NCBI GenBank assembly: GCA_039583875.1
Contig: CM077162.1
Coordinates: 163,267,826 to 163,331,825 of the forward strand
Source: Platanthera guangdongensis
Taxonomy: Eukaryota > Streptophyta > Magnoliopsida > Asparagales > Orchidaceae
Direction of reading: 5' to 3'
Length of the DNA stretch: 64,000 bases
A program made the translations under genes and the position numbers. The first letter of the stretch is position 1. The number at the start of each line of letters is the position of its first letter. The notes under the pieces were generated by a model. That model had not been told where the DNA came from. It was given only the letters and a program-made list of their open reading frames with translations, and searched no databases. This document shows positions 10,198-22,229 of the stretch, piece by piece.

Positions 10198-10650
10198 GGT
10201 GTCGACGCACAGAGTTGTCTGTGTCGACACATAAAAGTGGTGTCGACACTTCAGAGAAAATGTGTCGACACATCTAGGAAGTTTGTGTCGACACTTACGA
10301 GAATTAGTGTCGACACATACAGGGTAGGTGTCAACACATCCACGGTGGTGTCGACACTTAAGATTTTCACAGAATTAGTCTAGTAAAGTCTCGACTAAGT
10401 GTCGATCTAAGTGGTGTCGACACATAAACAAGTGTCAACACATATACTCTGTCGACTATACTTATGTCGACACATAGTTGTCGAGACATTATAAGTAAGT
10501 GTCGACACTTTTCAACAGTGTCGACACAATTTGAGTATTTTGACGCGCCCTTTCATCTTCGATTCTAGAAAGGTATAAATAGGTTTTTGCCATTGTCTGT
10601 CGACACACTCACCAAATTTTCGAGACCAAACTTGTGTGTCGACACCTCTC
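10198..10650 (+). promoter_or_regulatory. Internal palindrome array with TATA box, upstream of the accessory ORF
   Basis: Directly after pol the word GTGTCGACAC and its one-step variants return roughly 20 times in 450 bases. A TATA box, TATAAATA, is at 10574-10581, about 100 bases before the ATG at 10681, and the stretch between is pyrimidine- and A-rich like a plant leader. This copies the LTR layout of palindromes, TATA box and transcript. It may be a second promoter for the accessory ORF; that function is inferred. Confidence 0.7.
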
Positions 10651-10680
10651 TTCTCTCAATTCAAATTTCTTCAAACCTTA

Positions 10681-13522
10681 ATGGCGCCCAAGCTAGAAGA
10701 GAATGTGCATGAAGGATATGAACTCGTGCAACACGCATTTGATGACGCGGAACCCGAGATCAAAGGCATGATAACCCTAATCGCAGAGACTGGATTAGAA
10801 TTTCTTGTTTCAGAACCGATCAAGATCTGGAAGAAGGAGGTACTGGAATTTCTGAATGGAGCAACACTAGATGAATCAGGACTCAAGATAAAGTCAAGAG
10901 TTCATTGGGAAAAGGTGAAGGTCTCTCCTAAGAGTCTGAGAAAGGTACTTCAACTACCAAGGACTAAGGAAGAAGATGTTTCTGCTTCAAAGACTAGAGA
11001 AGCATTAACATGGTGTGGACTGGATTCCAAACTGAAAATTGGTTCTATTTTCAACAGAAAGGGAATGAATATGCAAGGTAAATTTTTATCTGAAATTGTT
11101 GGCAAGGTTATCCTGAGAAAACCTGGAGGACATGATAGAATATCTGCTTATATGTTCAGTCTAATGACAAGAATTATCTTCCAACTTAATACTGATTGGT
11201 CTGTAGTATTGTTTGATAAGATTAAAGAGAGCCTGAAGAAACCCAATATGGGTAGGATTCTAAGTCTATACCTAGCTGGTAGTATACTAGAGGTGATGAG
11301 TCAAGCAGCTGGATCTAAGATCAACCACATAAGGAAGATGGATATGAGAATCTTCTCTAGGTGGGATAGAGTGTTAACCAAAGAAGTGCCAACACCTGAG
11401 AAGGTAACACCCCAGAAAAAGAAGAAGAAGACAGCCCATGTGGCTCAAGAATCATCAAACGGCTCTGAAGAGTATGTAGTGTTCACTCCAGATGAGGAAG
11501 AAACTGGAAATGCTGGACAATCTCCAGCAGGACAAGCATATGCACCAAGGCAAGGGGAGCTACCAACAGCTAGCTCAATTCACCTGGATCCACTCCAGGG
11601 GGGAGCCTCTACTTGTGGAAGAGCCAACTCCACTAGAGGGTGAACAAGCTACACAAACCATACTTGAGGTAATAACTGAAATCAACCAATTAGATTTCTC
11701 TATTGAGAATGAAGTTATGACTGATATATTATCTGATGTTAATCAGCAACCTCAGATTCTTAGTCAACCTCAGGATGTTGTCATAGAAGACACATCTGTT
11801 GCAAATCAAGTGATTGATGAGATAAGAGATTCTCCAACCCTTCCTCAACTAGAATTTACCCTAGAAGAGCTATTCCCAGATCTTCTACAAACGGATTTTG
11901 AGAAAGAGAAAGCTGCTGCTGAGGGGGAGAAGGCCCATGTTGAGGGGGAGCATGTGGATATTGTTGAGGAAACTGCAAGGAAGGAGACTGAGGTGCCAAA
12001 AGATGTTGAAGGGCTACAAAGGACTGAGAAGGAGTTACCTCCAAGTCCTAAGGACAGAGTGAATATTGATAGCACATCTGTATCAGAGGATGAAGAGGCT
12101 GCAAGAGCCAAGAAGAGGAAATTCCAAGTCTTTAAGAGAAGGAGCCAGAATTATAAGAAAGCTTTACAAACAATTGCACCACAGCCTGCACCACAGCCAG
12201 CCCCATCTACAGATTTCAGTTCTCTGATGGTTGCATTATAGATAAAGATGGATGAGCAAAGACAGGCTTTGCAATCTTATATGGATGAAGTGCATAAGTC
12301 ACTACAATTTGATCTGGCCCAAGACATCAAGTCAATCAGATTTGAAATGAATCTGAACAAGAAAGAGATGACTGACTGTTTCCATAAAGGAGGGAATGCA
12401 GTAGTCTATCTGGCCACTCATCAGGAGAAGATCAAAACACAAGTAGATGATATTGTAGTAAAACAAGGCTATGTCTTGGAGAACCAGCTGAGAATGAATG
12501 ATAATCTCACTGCTTCACACAATGCAATAGTAACAGAAATGAAGAATATAGCTTCTGGTCAAACTGCAGCTCTGACTACAGCCAAGGCAGAATTTGATAA
12601 AGCATTACAAGAAGGTATCACTGCTGTTACTTCTGCTCTTCAAGATTCCCAAAAGCTAATAACTGAAAAGCTCCAAAGGTTGAAACCCTTCTATAAAGAT
12701 GGAGTAAATTATCTGAATGCACAGATAAGGTTTCAGAAAGATGATCTGAGGGATCACATTGAAAGAGAAGTCATAAAGGGGGAGAGGGTGTTAGTCAAAG
12801 CAGGCTCTGATCATGCAAAGTGGATTTCAAATTCCATCAGAGCCACCCTTGGATATCCTCCATTATGTGATGATGACAATGTTGTAGAGTCTGGAATTAA
12901 TCCTGTATATCTTAGAGGGGAGCAAGCTGAAGTGGCTCAAGTAATATACCCTCCACCAAACTTTGATATGATACATCAAGAGATACAGTAAATGTATAGT
13001 CCTCCTGAAGGCAAGCAAAATGTCATCCTTGAGAAAGTGGTTCAGCCTGTGCCAGAGGCTATACTGAAAGAACAAGAAGCTTTGCTAAAAGAACAAGATA
13101 CTCAATTGTCTAAGAAGAGATTCAGAGAGCAAGCTGAACTTAGGCCTGATTTTGAACAGTGGAGCCCCACCTCCAGGAATATCATTTTGACTGCATGGAA
13201 GGCTGCCAAGGACAATATCCAGGATAGAAAAAAGTGGTATTCTGAACTGGAGTGGAGGAAGCATGAGACCAGGCAAGAGGCCATTGTACAATATAGAAGA
13301 AAGGCTAAGATGGGAAAGCTACCTCCTACTGTCCAGGAGCCTAGCAAGTACTTTCCAAAGCCTTATCATTACTTTGAAAGGTAGAAGATCAAAGCTGAAT
13401 AATTGAAAAAGAAGGATCTTAAAGGAAAGAAGCATGTTGCTGCTGAAGATGCTGAAGCCCCAGTCCAAGCAAAGATACAATCTGGAAATGGTATAGTTAT
13501 CAAGGAGCCTGAGCTGCCTTAG
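10681..13522 (+). pseudogene. Accessory (env-like position) ORF of A
   Basis: A long reading frame after pol, about 945 codons, starting MAPKLEENVHEGYELVQH at 10681. It changes frame within 11492-11643 and then runs with stops at 12239, 12989, 13382 and 13400 to a final TAG at 13520. Residues about 60-230 look globular, with a core LSEIVGKVILRKPGGHDRIS then YMFSLMTRIIF. The middle is acidic and Pro/Gln rich, with a basic patch KKRKFQVFKRRSQNYKK near residue 480. The rest is helical and coiled-coil-like (LKEQEALLKEQDTQL). I see no signal peptide or clear membrane segment, so an envelope role is not supported. The core has a counterpart in G and recalls plant transposon-associated domains of unknown function. 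Confidence 0.75.
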
Positions 13523-13800
13523 GATAGAAATTTTTCTTTAGTTTACAGTTGTAATCATTTGATTTTAAACTCTCTGTAAACTTTTGAATAATGAATATGT
13601 TGAAGTTGTTAGAACAATGTGATATATGTGTTAAATCTATTACATTACTGTTCTGAGATATTTGTGTATACATGTTTTGTTTAATACATGTTTATGTACT
13701 TACCCTGTTATATAATCCTGTTTTACATCATACTATAAATTTGTTATGTATGGTGTATATCATTGACTAAGGGTTATGACTTATCCAAATAGCGGGAGAT
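13523..13800 (+). other. 3' untranslated part and polypurine tract of A
   Basis: AT-rich sequence with no open frame. The last ten bases, AGCGGGAGAT (13791-13800), immediately before the 3' LTR, are the polypurine tract. Element G has the matching AGGGGGAGAT in the same place and orientation. Confidence 0.75.
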
Positions 13801-15711
13801 TGTTGGGTACATTGGAAAATATATACCTGATTTGAAGAAGCCTCACCCTACTCAATGATATACATCAAAATGTATTTGATGTGTTTTGAGTTTAGTTGTG
13901 CAGGTTAAGTATTTGCAGGGAAATCTGAAAAGTTTCTAAGTCCATGTGTCGACACACAGAAGGAAAGAGTCGACACTTAAGAAGACTTGTGTCGACACCT
14001 AGAGCAGAAGTGTCGACACTTGGAGTAATTGTGTCGACACCAGGAATGCAGAGTCGACACCAGAAGGAAAGTGTCGACACATACAGTCTGTGTCGACAAA
14101 CAATGAAGAAATTTCCAAAGAAGTTGTATCGACACTTAGAAGCAATATCGACACCCAGAGGAACTTTGTCGACATCAAAAGTGTCGACACTTGGAGGCAG
14201 TGTCGACACTCAGCAAACATCAACAAAGTTTAAGTACAAGTGTCGACACTTGGAGGCTGTGTCGACACTCAGCAAAGTTCAACAAATTCTAAGTACAAGT
14301 ATCGACACAAAGGAGATGTGTCGACACTCAGCAAAAGTCTCAACATAAGAAGAATGTGTCGACACAAGGAGAAGTGTCGACACTCAGCAAAAGTATCAAC
14401 ACAGAAGGCATGTGTCGACACCAAGAAGATGTGTCGACACTTAGCAAGTATCAACACAAGAAGTTGTGTCGACACAAAGGAGTTGTGTCGACACTTACAA
14501 GAAATCAACTAAGTTTCAAAGAAGAAGGACTTGTGTCGACACACAGGATCATTGTCGACACATGTTGAAGATGCAGTGTCGAGAAGCAGATTCTACAACA
14601 CAAGGAAATGTTTTGACACCATGAAGGCTAGTGTCAACACTTAGTCAACTTGTGTCGACACTTAGTCTATCAGTGTCGACACTTAAAGACTGACTGTCTC
14701 GACACTTTCAGACAGTTACAGAAAATTCAAGAAGTGACTGGATGACTTGACAGCTATCATTCCAGCCGGTCTACTGCAACTGTCAGAGCTGTCAGAAAGT
14801 TGTTAGAAACCGGATTAGCCGGTCACCATGAAGAAGGCCTATATAAAGTCCTATTACTTCAACAGAAAGAGATGATTGAAAAGAGTTGGAAATCAACAAA
14901 GAGTTGTTGAAAGCAATCAAAGAAGACCTTCAAGTGAAGATCTAAGAAGTTGGAGAGAGAGAGCTCCTTCCAAGAAAACAGCTGTTGAACCAGGTTGTAA
15001 AGAATGTTTCAGATTGAGATCTGAATCTTAAGTTGCAGTGATTGAAGATCAGCTGCATAGAGAATCAACCCTATTGTGTTCTAAATTCAAGAAGCTTTGA
15101 AGGAAGCCAAGGAAGGTTTATCTCAGCAAAGTTCTTCCAATAACTCATCAAGAAACCTGTCAACTCTTCTCTCTTTTTCTGAGTTGTGGGTATATCCATT
15201 GTAATTTTAATTTCTTGTAGGATCCTTAGGGATCTGAGTTGTAAGCCTGAAATTATAAAGGCTGAGTGGTAGGGCATGTGTGCTTGAGTGTAGGAGATAC
15301 TTTTCTCTGAGTGTAGGCCTTGTTGAAGGCTGAGTGTAGGTATTTGTGAAGACTGAGTGGTAGGGCTGTGTGCCTGAGTTGTAGGAGTGGGATCACTCTG
15401 AGCTGTAGGAACCTATTTGGGGTTCTGAGTGTAAGATCTGAGGATCTGAGGAATAGTGGAGAAGTTGGGTCGAATCTAGTACACTACTACATAGGCGAAG
15501 GGGGAAAGTGGATGTACCCAGACCTTGGGGAACCACTATAAAACTTTGTGTACTCTGTGTATGTGATTGATTCTGTGTATGCTGTGTTAAAGTTCTGTGA
15601 ATTCTGTGATTAATTCTGCATAAAAGTTTAAAAAAGATAAGGTCACTTATTCACCCCCTCCCCCCCCCCCCCCCCCCCGCCCCTCTAGGTGATTAGGTAC
15701 AATTACTTTCA
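13801..15711 (+). repeat. A 3' LTR (1911 bp)
   Basis: A near copy of 3030-4879, with the same palindrome array (13947-14710), TATA box, hairpin array (15219-15462) and C-run hairpin. It is about 60 bases longer because it has extra hairpin units after 15219. The C-run near 15656-15684 is longer and interrupted by T and G. It ends in TTTCA at 15711, followed by TCCTC. Confidence 0.92.
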
Positions 15712-15716
15712 TCCTC

Positions 15717-15927
15717 ACTCAATGCCAAGGAACTGAAGGCGTCGAGTGATCGTGCCTGACTCAATGCTAGAATCTCGACTCGGGTGACCGACTCGGAAAA
15801 CACTTGGAGGGGGCTTGATTCAGGTTTGGCTTCTGAAGATCTCGCAAACCACTAATCCTGGAGGGGAACTTGCTCATCGAATATGGGGTTGTACAGTTAG
15901 ATAGGCTTGATTGCTTCTTAGCCAACA
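15717..15927 (-). repeat. X 5' LTR, upstream part
   Basis: This continues the sequence interrupted at 3029: CCTCACTCAATGCCAAGG is the same repeated word as at 2820-3020. On the minus strand the LTR would begin TGTTGGCTAAGAAGC at 15927. Together with 2151-3029 the LTR would be about 1.09 kb. Confidence 0.6.
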
Positions 15928-15934
15928 AGATCTT

Positions 15935-16936
15935 TGTTGGAATCCATGGTCCACATCTCTTTAGTTTCACAATATCAAATCCAAAGTTGTATTTGATCAT
16001 ACTTGTGTTTGGGTATAGTTTGCAGATGTACAACTATAAAGAATTAAAGCTTCAAGTTCTGTTACCTTCCGCCGGGCGCTAACACTACCGCTGGCGCTAG
16101 CTTAGATGAATTAATTATTGCGCACAAAGTGTCTTTTATGTTATCTATCGATGAGCGCTAGGACTACCGTCGAGCACTAGCTAATTCAATGATCATCGAG
16201 TAAATTTGTTGAGAGGAAACTGCTACCGCCAAGCATTAGCTTTTACCGCGTTGCAGTATCCAAATTGGCGCAAATATATTTCAGAAAGTTTTCCTAATTT
16301 AATGGATAGTTGTCAACACTGCGTGAGAAGACCTACAGCCAAGCGCTAGCTCTACCGCCAGTGGTAGATTATTTTAACGATGAGTATAAAAGCTTGTGTT
16401 TCTTTTCCTGAGGAGACAAGAAGGAGAATTACGTGTCTAGGGTTTGTCTGCCACCTCTGTTGGTATGAACCACCATCTCCAAGCAAGGACAAGCGAAATT
16501 TCTCCCTCCCGTTCGTGATCGAAGAACTTTGGCGAGCGAATTCTCCAGCGACTATCAACGACTGATCGAGTGCATAAGGAATGATTTTTAGAATCCTCGA
16601 TCCTACACCATTCTATGGAGATTTTCTTATTTTTAGGGAGCAGTAATTCCAAACTCTTTTATTCCTATTTGTATTTTCACTTTTCTATTTTGTTTGACTG
16701 TGTGAGAAATCAGCTCGGGAGACCGTCGGATTTTTGGGAGGAATCTATGGGAAATCATCCTGGGAGTACTTCTAGATCCGGGAGCTCTAGTAAGCTCTAA
16801 GACCCTTCCTGAGAGGAAAGTGAAGAGTCGACTCACCGATCTTCTTAGAAGGAAGAGGGAGAGACAACCGGTCCTGGGAGGGTCGTTATAGAAACTAAAA
16901 GATTGTTTTATTCAACGCCTCTGATCTTCGGCGTCA
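15935..16936 (+). repeat. B 5' LTR, 3' truncated
   Basis: It aligns with the 3' LTR from TGTTGG to GCGTCA at 16936, then jumps directly into gag sequence, so a deletion removed the end of the LTR, the primer site and the N-terminus of gag. A TATA box TATAAAAG is at 16385-16392. The words CCGCCGGGCGCTA and ACCGCTGGCGCTAG at 16067-16105 and 16330-16370 form inverted pairs. Confidence 0.8.
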
Positions 16937-17038
16937 ATGAGACACGTCTAGCTTGAGCAGTGAGGACGAGGCAAATCTGTGCCTCATGGGTAAACACCAA
17001 CATGAGTTTGACAATGAATCCAGTGTCAATAACGACAC
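16937..17038 (+). pseudogene. gag: B gag fragment left of insertion E
   Basis: Translates to EDEANLCLMGKHQHEFD, the end of a copia gag acidic segment (the usual word is CLMA). It continues across E at 19898 as EVTHPTHKELYDPYEKICDKL, showing that E interrupted this gene. Confidence 0.7.
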
Positions 17039-19892
17039 TGATGGGGGTTAAAACTCCAAAAATTATTTAGGACACGCACCGCCCTGGGCGGTTTATTTCG
17101 AGAAAGCGGATTTGGTTTTATTTAGGAAGACGGGGCGCGCAGATTTATTATTTGGATATAAAATAGTTGAAATCAAGTTTTAACAAAAGGAGTCAAGTGC
17201 ACCTATCGCGTGTAGTACAAGATATTCTGGTGAGGAATATCGAGGATGTATTGTTCTCGGGGCTGGGTTGATTAATTCTACTCTTCCCTGGAGGGGACTA
17301 TTATTTTGCCAAAAATTATCATGTCGGGATATTATTTATATATAAAAAAGCAGAAAATAAAAGCATTAAAATGGTGTCGATGAATAACTTAGCGCAACTG
17401 TATCTAAAAGAATTTGAACAAAAATAAACTTTTAATAAAAAGAGATCTTAAATTTGAAATTAATTAAAGCGGAGACTTAGTCGTGAAGGTTCCACAAAAA
17501 TGAGCTCACCTATCTCTAGGACTATCGCTCACCTGAACATTAATACTAATCAACCGGGCTCTCGTCCGACGAAGGATTTCTCATAATGCCCGCATTACGC
17601 TAAAAACCCCACTATTGGGTGGGGAACCCAATCCGGTAGAATTTGTGTGCCTCCTCTCTCGAGGGTTAGTGAGGAACTCCATTTACCAAGGGGTGAACGA
17701 TCCATATGCATGGCCTATCGGCTAGCTAGCGTATGGACTACGGAAATAGATCCCACACATCGATATGTGGTTTTACGCATCATAAACCCGAGGCAAACCG
17801 TAAGTAATTTAATTAATTAGAAAAATAGGATCTTTAATTATTTAAAGTTGTTTTATTTGTCCCAATACTCTTCGATACTGAGGGCTAAGAGCGGTTAGCC
17901 ACTCATCGGAATGGGGAAGGCTGGCGGAAAGAAAGCGATAAAATGAAAGCAGTGAAACGAAAGCTGAAAATGAAAGCAGTAAAATAAAGAAGGAAAGAAA
18001 GCGGTAAATTACAAGTCCTACTCAAACGAGTAGGGAAAAATAAAAAACAGTAAATGTGAGTCCTACTCAAACGAGTAGGGAGGGAATGAAAGTGAGTCCT
18101 CCTCAAACGAGTAGGAGGAAATAAATGCACACATGTACGCACTCTACAGAAATGAAACGCACGCACTCACTCGACAGAAATGAAAACACACGCACACACT
18201 CTACATAAAGTAAAACTCTCACACACAACTTGAATAAAACACACCCACGCACTCTATAGAAATTAAAAACACACCCACACTACAGAAAATAAAACACACA
18301 CACTCTACATGAAATAAAACACACGCACTCACACACTCTACTTAAAATAAAACACACACACATACAATAGAAATTAAAATGCACACACGACTCTACATAA
18401 AATGAAAGAAAGTGATAAACACTAACTCATACATGCACGCACACATACGAAAAAAAAAAGCAAAAAAACAAATTGACTGGAAAATTAAAATGATTACATT
18501 TTTACTGGTAGATTTTGTTAGAAATGCATAAAACGAAGAAATAAAAATTAAAGGAGCAAAAGTTTTTGGAAATAAAGGGGAAATCAAAGTGCTCGAAAAA
18601 TTAAAACAAATACATTTATACCGCTAGAATGTGGTAGAAATGCAAAAAAGGAAGATAGAAAAATTAAACGAGCAAAAGTTTAAAACAAAAATTGAAGTGC
18701 TCGAAAAATTAAAATAACTATATATTCATTCTTATAACTCCGTAAAAGTGCTAAAAAGGTGAAAATAAAGTAAAAAGAACGAAAATTTTTTACAACCTAA
18801 AAAGGAAAATCTAAGTTGAAGAAAAATGAAAATTACTTTAAAAACATTTTTACCAATTTATAAGGATGAATAAACAGAACAAAAACAAAATAACGGCTAT
18901 AAAAAGCTAAGGGGAATGAGATGAAAAGCTATTATAGCAACTACTTAACAATAAAAATGAAAACATAACGTAACATTTACTCTCATACACACACACACCC
19001 ATAAAAAGATAAAAGCAAAAGTTAAAATAAATAAAAATAAGATTGCTTAGGGAGGGGCACATAGATGAAATCCAAAACCATGTAATAGGGAAAAACTACA
19101 TTTTTATTAAGGCTAAAAGATGATTACAAAGCTAAAACAAAACAAAAATAAAAGGGATAGGGAGAAAATCCCATTGCATAGCCTTGAAAAACTCCTAAGC
19201 AGCACCTCCCCTAGCAAAATGGTTCCAAAAATAGAGAACAGAAATTCATACAGCGGCTGGCTATTTTTAGGCAAAAATTTCAAAGTACACGCCCTAGGTC
19301 ACGGGTGTCTAGGGGCGTGTAACTACTGTACATGAGTCGGTATTGAGATTTGACGGTCGTTTGACTTTGCGGCTGTACATGTGGCGGGTCACGGTCGTGT
19401 CTCTATTTGTCATGGGCATGTCGGGAAGGTTGATCCGGGGACGGCGTCGTGTCAACAAGTCGTCGGCGATGTCTTGTCGGGCCAGGAGGAGAAGAACACG
19501 CCCATGTCACATTTTGACACGGGCGTGTCGGGTCCGTCCAGCAAACTTTGAGCGCAGTTCGTCGAGCGGGGGACACGGGCCTTAGTCACGACCGTTTCAC
19601 ATTTGACACGGGCCTGTCGGGGGGCGTGTTCAGCAATTTCTTTGCGGGCGCTGATTTCACAAGATTTGAAGGTTCCACACCCAGGTCACGGGCGTGACCT
19701 GAAGTATACGGGCGTGTACCATGCTGATTTTGACTTTTTCTGAAAAATTTCAAAAAACAAACAGAGGCTAAGTTAGAATAAAATTTACAAAAAAAGAAAC
19801 ATTTTATTAAAGAAAATTAACTAAAAACAACAAAAAGAAACTAAAACGACTTATTTATTGTACGTAAAAATATGTATATTTACAACTCATCA
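17039..19892 (-). mobile_element. E: 2.85 kb solo LTR-like insertion, TSD GACAC
   Basis: Exact 5-base duplications GACAC flank it at 17034-17038 and 19893-19897, and its ends are TGATG...CATCA. There is no coding region and no second copy of either end inside, so it is best read as one long solo LTR, orientation minus by its T-rich start (TGATGAGTTGTAAATA). It contains three copies of AGTCCTACTCAAACGAGTAGG (18020-18120), a CA-rich low-complexity stretch (18125-18400), A-rich sequence (18420-19050) and a cluster of CACGGGCGTGT words (19280-19710) as in long-LTR gypsy elements. The family is not recognised. Confidence 0.75.
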
Positions 19893-19897
19893 GACAC

Positions 19898-20800
19898 TGA
19901 GGTAACTCATCCCACTCACAAAGAACTTTATGATCCTTATGAAAAAATATGTGATAAATTAAATAACTTGAGTGATAAAAATAATGTTTTAAAATCTGAA
20001 AACAAAAAATGAAAAAGGATTTGAGAGTCTCAATAATGAACTGATTAAATGTGGAACAGAGAAGGTCGAGTGCCAAGAGTGCTCTCACTCTTTGAGCACA
20101 ATAAGATAATTGAAAGAGTGACTCTCCAAACTTCCTCCAGAAATGAAACTCTTGCCAAAGATAAGAAGGACTTGGAAAGGGAGCTATAAACCTCTCTTAG
20201 CCACATTGAGATTGGAAAGAAGTAATTCGCAAACCGATTTATGATGCTTGTCACAGAAAACACTGTGTTAAAAGTGAAGGTAAATGACCTGAACCGTGTC
20301 ATCCAAAAGTTTGGAATAAGCAAAAAATCTATTAATATGTTGTTGAGATATCAGTGTTAGGGATCTAGTAAGTTCGGGTTGGGAAACAAACAAGTGAAGC
20401 TACTACCTGACGGTACCACTACCGTCGGTGATAGCTGTCCTCCAGCAAATCCAATAAATAAGCTTCAAAAATGTAAAATGAATTATGATAAAGTTGGAAG
20501 CCATGCCCATCTTCTAATATGAACCCAAACACGGTGCAAAGGATGATATCCACCGCTTATGTCAAGTATGCCAAATGTAATAAGTTTGGTCATACTTTTG
20601 GCTTGCACTTGAAGAAAGGACTAATGAAAATTGCTCAAATATGGATGTCAAAGTCGACTACTTATATTATGGGTGGAACAATTTGGGTAACCAGATCTTT
20701 ATCCTCATCCATTTTAAGGTGTGTTGATTGGCTAAGGATGGGGGAACAAGTGGTACTTGGATTCTGGATGTTCCAAATACATGAATGGTGATGAAGGCAT
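19898..20800 (+). pseudogene. gag: B gag remnant, C-terminal part
   Basis: Frames with stops encode copia gag C-terminal sequence: DKLNNLSDKNNVLKSEN and later LVTENTVLKVKVNDLNRVIQ, a coiled coil usual for this region. A CNKFGHTF stretch near 20578-20600 is what is left of a zinc knuckle or spacer. At about 20400-20436 the palindromic word CCACTACCGTCGG, related to the LTR words of B, occurs. Confidence 0.6.
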
Positions 20801-22015
20801 GTTCCTTAGCTTGGAAAAGAAGAAATGAGGCATGGTGATGTTTGGGGACAATAGCGAAGGACGTATTCTAGGCATCTGCACCATAGGTAATAAAGTATTT
20901 TCTATTTCAAATGTACTGCTAGTAGAAGACTTAAAGCATAATTTAATTTCTATTAGTCAACTGTGCGATAAGGGCTTGAATGTGTTGTTTGAAACCTCTA
21001 CAAATACACGCAATATTATAGACGCTAAATTGAATACTGTGTTTCTCACTGCACATAAAAATCATAATGTCTATACAATTAGGTTTGAGAAAATATCTTC
21101 TTCTAACTTCAAATGCTTAGTTGCTAAAAATGAAGAATTGGAACTTTAACATAGGTGACTCGGTCATTCCGGGTGTAAACTAATAGTCAAACTATCGAAA
21201 GAAAAAATAATTCGTGGACTTCCAAAACTAAGCATTAGTTTGACCTCTTTATGTACTCCTTGCCAAAAGGGAAAATTCACAAAATCTTCTTTTAAAAACA
21301 AAAAATGATCTTTCCACATCTAAACCACTACAATTAATTCACATGGATCTATTTGGTACTCTTATTACAAATAATCTAGGTGGAAAATGATGCATGTTTA
21401 TGATTATAGATGATTACTCTCATTTTTGCTGGACCATTTTTCTTGTTAATAATTCTGATATATATTTTTAAAATTCTCTAATTTATTCACTAGATTGCAA
21501 AATGAAATGGAACTAAAGATAAAATGCATAAGGTCCGATCACGGGGGAGAATTTGAGAATGAAAACTTTGCAAATCTTTGTAACAATCTAAGAATTCGGC
21601 ACGAGTTTTCTGCCTCATGCACGCCATAATAAAATAGAGTTGTAGAAAGAAAGAATTGTACACTACAAGAGTTAGCACGCACAATGCTAGCCAAATTTGG
21701 CTTGCCTCAATATTTTTGGGCTGAAACGGTCAACATTGCATATTATGTGATGAATAGGATCATACTTCGCCCTATTCTAAAGTGCACCCCATATGAGCTA
21801 TATTATTATAAAAAGTCATTTGTATCTTATTTTAGAGACCTTGGCTACCCATGTTTCATTCTTAACACCAAGGATAACTTGGTAAAATTTGATGAAAAAT
21901 CTAACCTAGGATTCTTTTTAGGATATTCCTCCATGAGTCGTGCTTATATGGTCTACAATAAAGAACCTTAGTTGTAGAAGAATCAATTCATGTTCACTTT
22001 GACAAAAATACCTCA
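20745..22015 (+). pseudogene. pol: B protease and integrase remnants
   Basis: The protease motif WYLDSGCSKYMNG is at about 20753-20790. GAG-pre-integrase LLVEDLKHNLISISQLCDKG follows (20910-20970), then C-T-P-C-QKGKFTKS of the zinc finger. Integrase shows IIDDYSH, IRSDHGGEFEN (21530-21556) and VVERKNCTLQELARTMLAKFGLPQYFWAETVN (21640-21730). Several stops and at least two frameshifts break it. Confidence 0.8.
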
Positions 22016-22229
22016 AAAGAAGACCATGAGTTCAATGTAGGTGATGATGTCATATCTTAAGAAGAGGAGAGTGTGAAGAGAGATGTAGTAGGAGGAGGAG
22101 AGAACTTAGGTGATTCAGAAGGATATAACACTCCAAGTGAAAGAAATTTTTCAAAAAAATCATCCTAGAGAACTAGTAATTGGAGAGCCTTCACACGGGA
22201 TTAGAACCTGTTCATCTGTGAACGAATCA

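Larger units (their letters stand above)
3030..15711 (+). mobile_element. Element A: complete Sirevirus-like Ty1/copia retrotransposon
   Basis: A 12.68 kb element with two LTRs that both start TGTTGGGTAC and end near ACTTT[GC]A. It contains primer site, gag, a pol in the Ty1/copia order (protease, integrase, RT, RNase H), a long accessory ORF after pol, and a polypurine tract. Very long LTRs, a large gag with acidic and coiled-coil C-terminus and an extra ORF after pol are marks of Sireviruses (Maximus/SIRE lineage). Flanks are GCCTC on the left and TCCTC on the right, a 4 of 5 match for a target duplication. It sits inside the LTR of X. Gag and pol each have in-frame stops, so it needs help in trans or is dead. 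Confidence 0.9.
1..15927 (-). mobile_element. Element X: Ty3/gypsy retrotransposon, 5' part, minus strand
   Basis: The left end of the window is the 5' half of a minus-strand Ty3/gypsy element. Reading right to left there is a 5' LTR (15927 to 2151, split by element A), a short leader, gag (about 2094 to 800) and protease (721 to 203); RT and integrase lie outside the window. The gag and protease motifs resemble the non-chromovirus Tat group of plant gypsy elements, a family-level inference. The proposed LTR has matching ends TGTTG...CAACA, and the base order after it (minus strand TTTGGTGCGGTGAGCG) resembles the primer-site region of such elements. Coding is broken by frameshifts and stops. 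The other LTR and so the TSD cannot be seen. Confidence 0.7.

Noticed and set aside
21590..21606. GAATTCGGCACGAG, identical to a common cDNA-library adaptor, suggesting vector contamination
   Set aside because: It sits in the B integrase and translates in frame to RIRHEFSA, the expected conserved motif before the catalytic glutamate, and sequence on both sides continues the same gene. Chance match.
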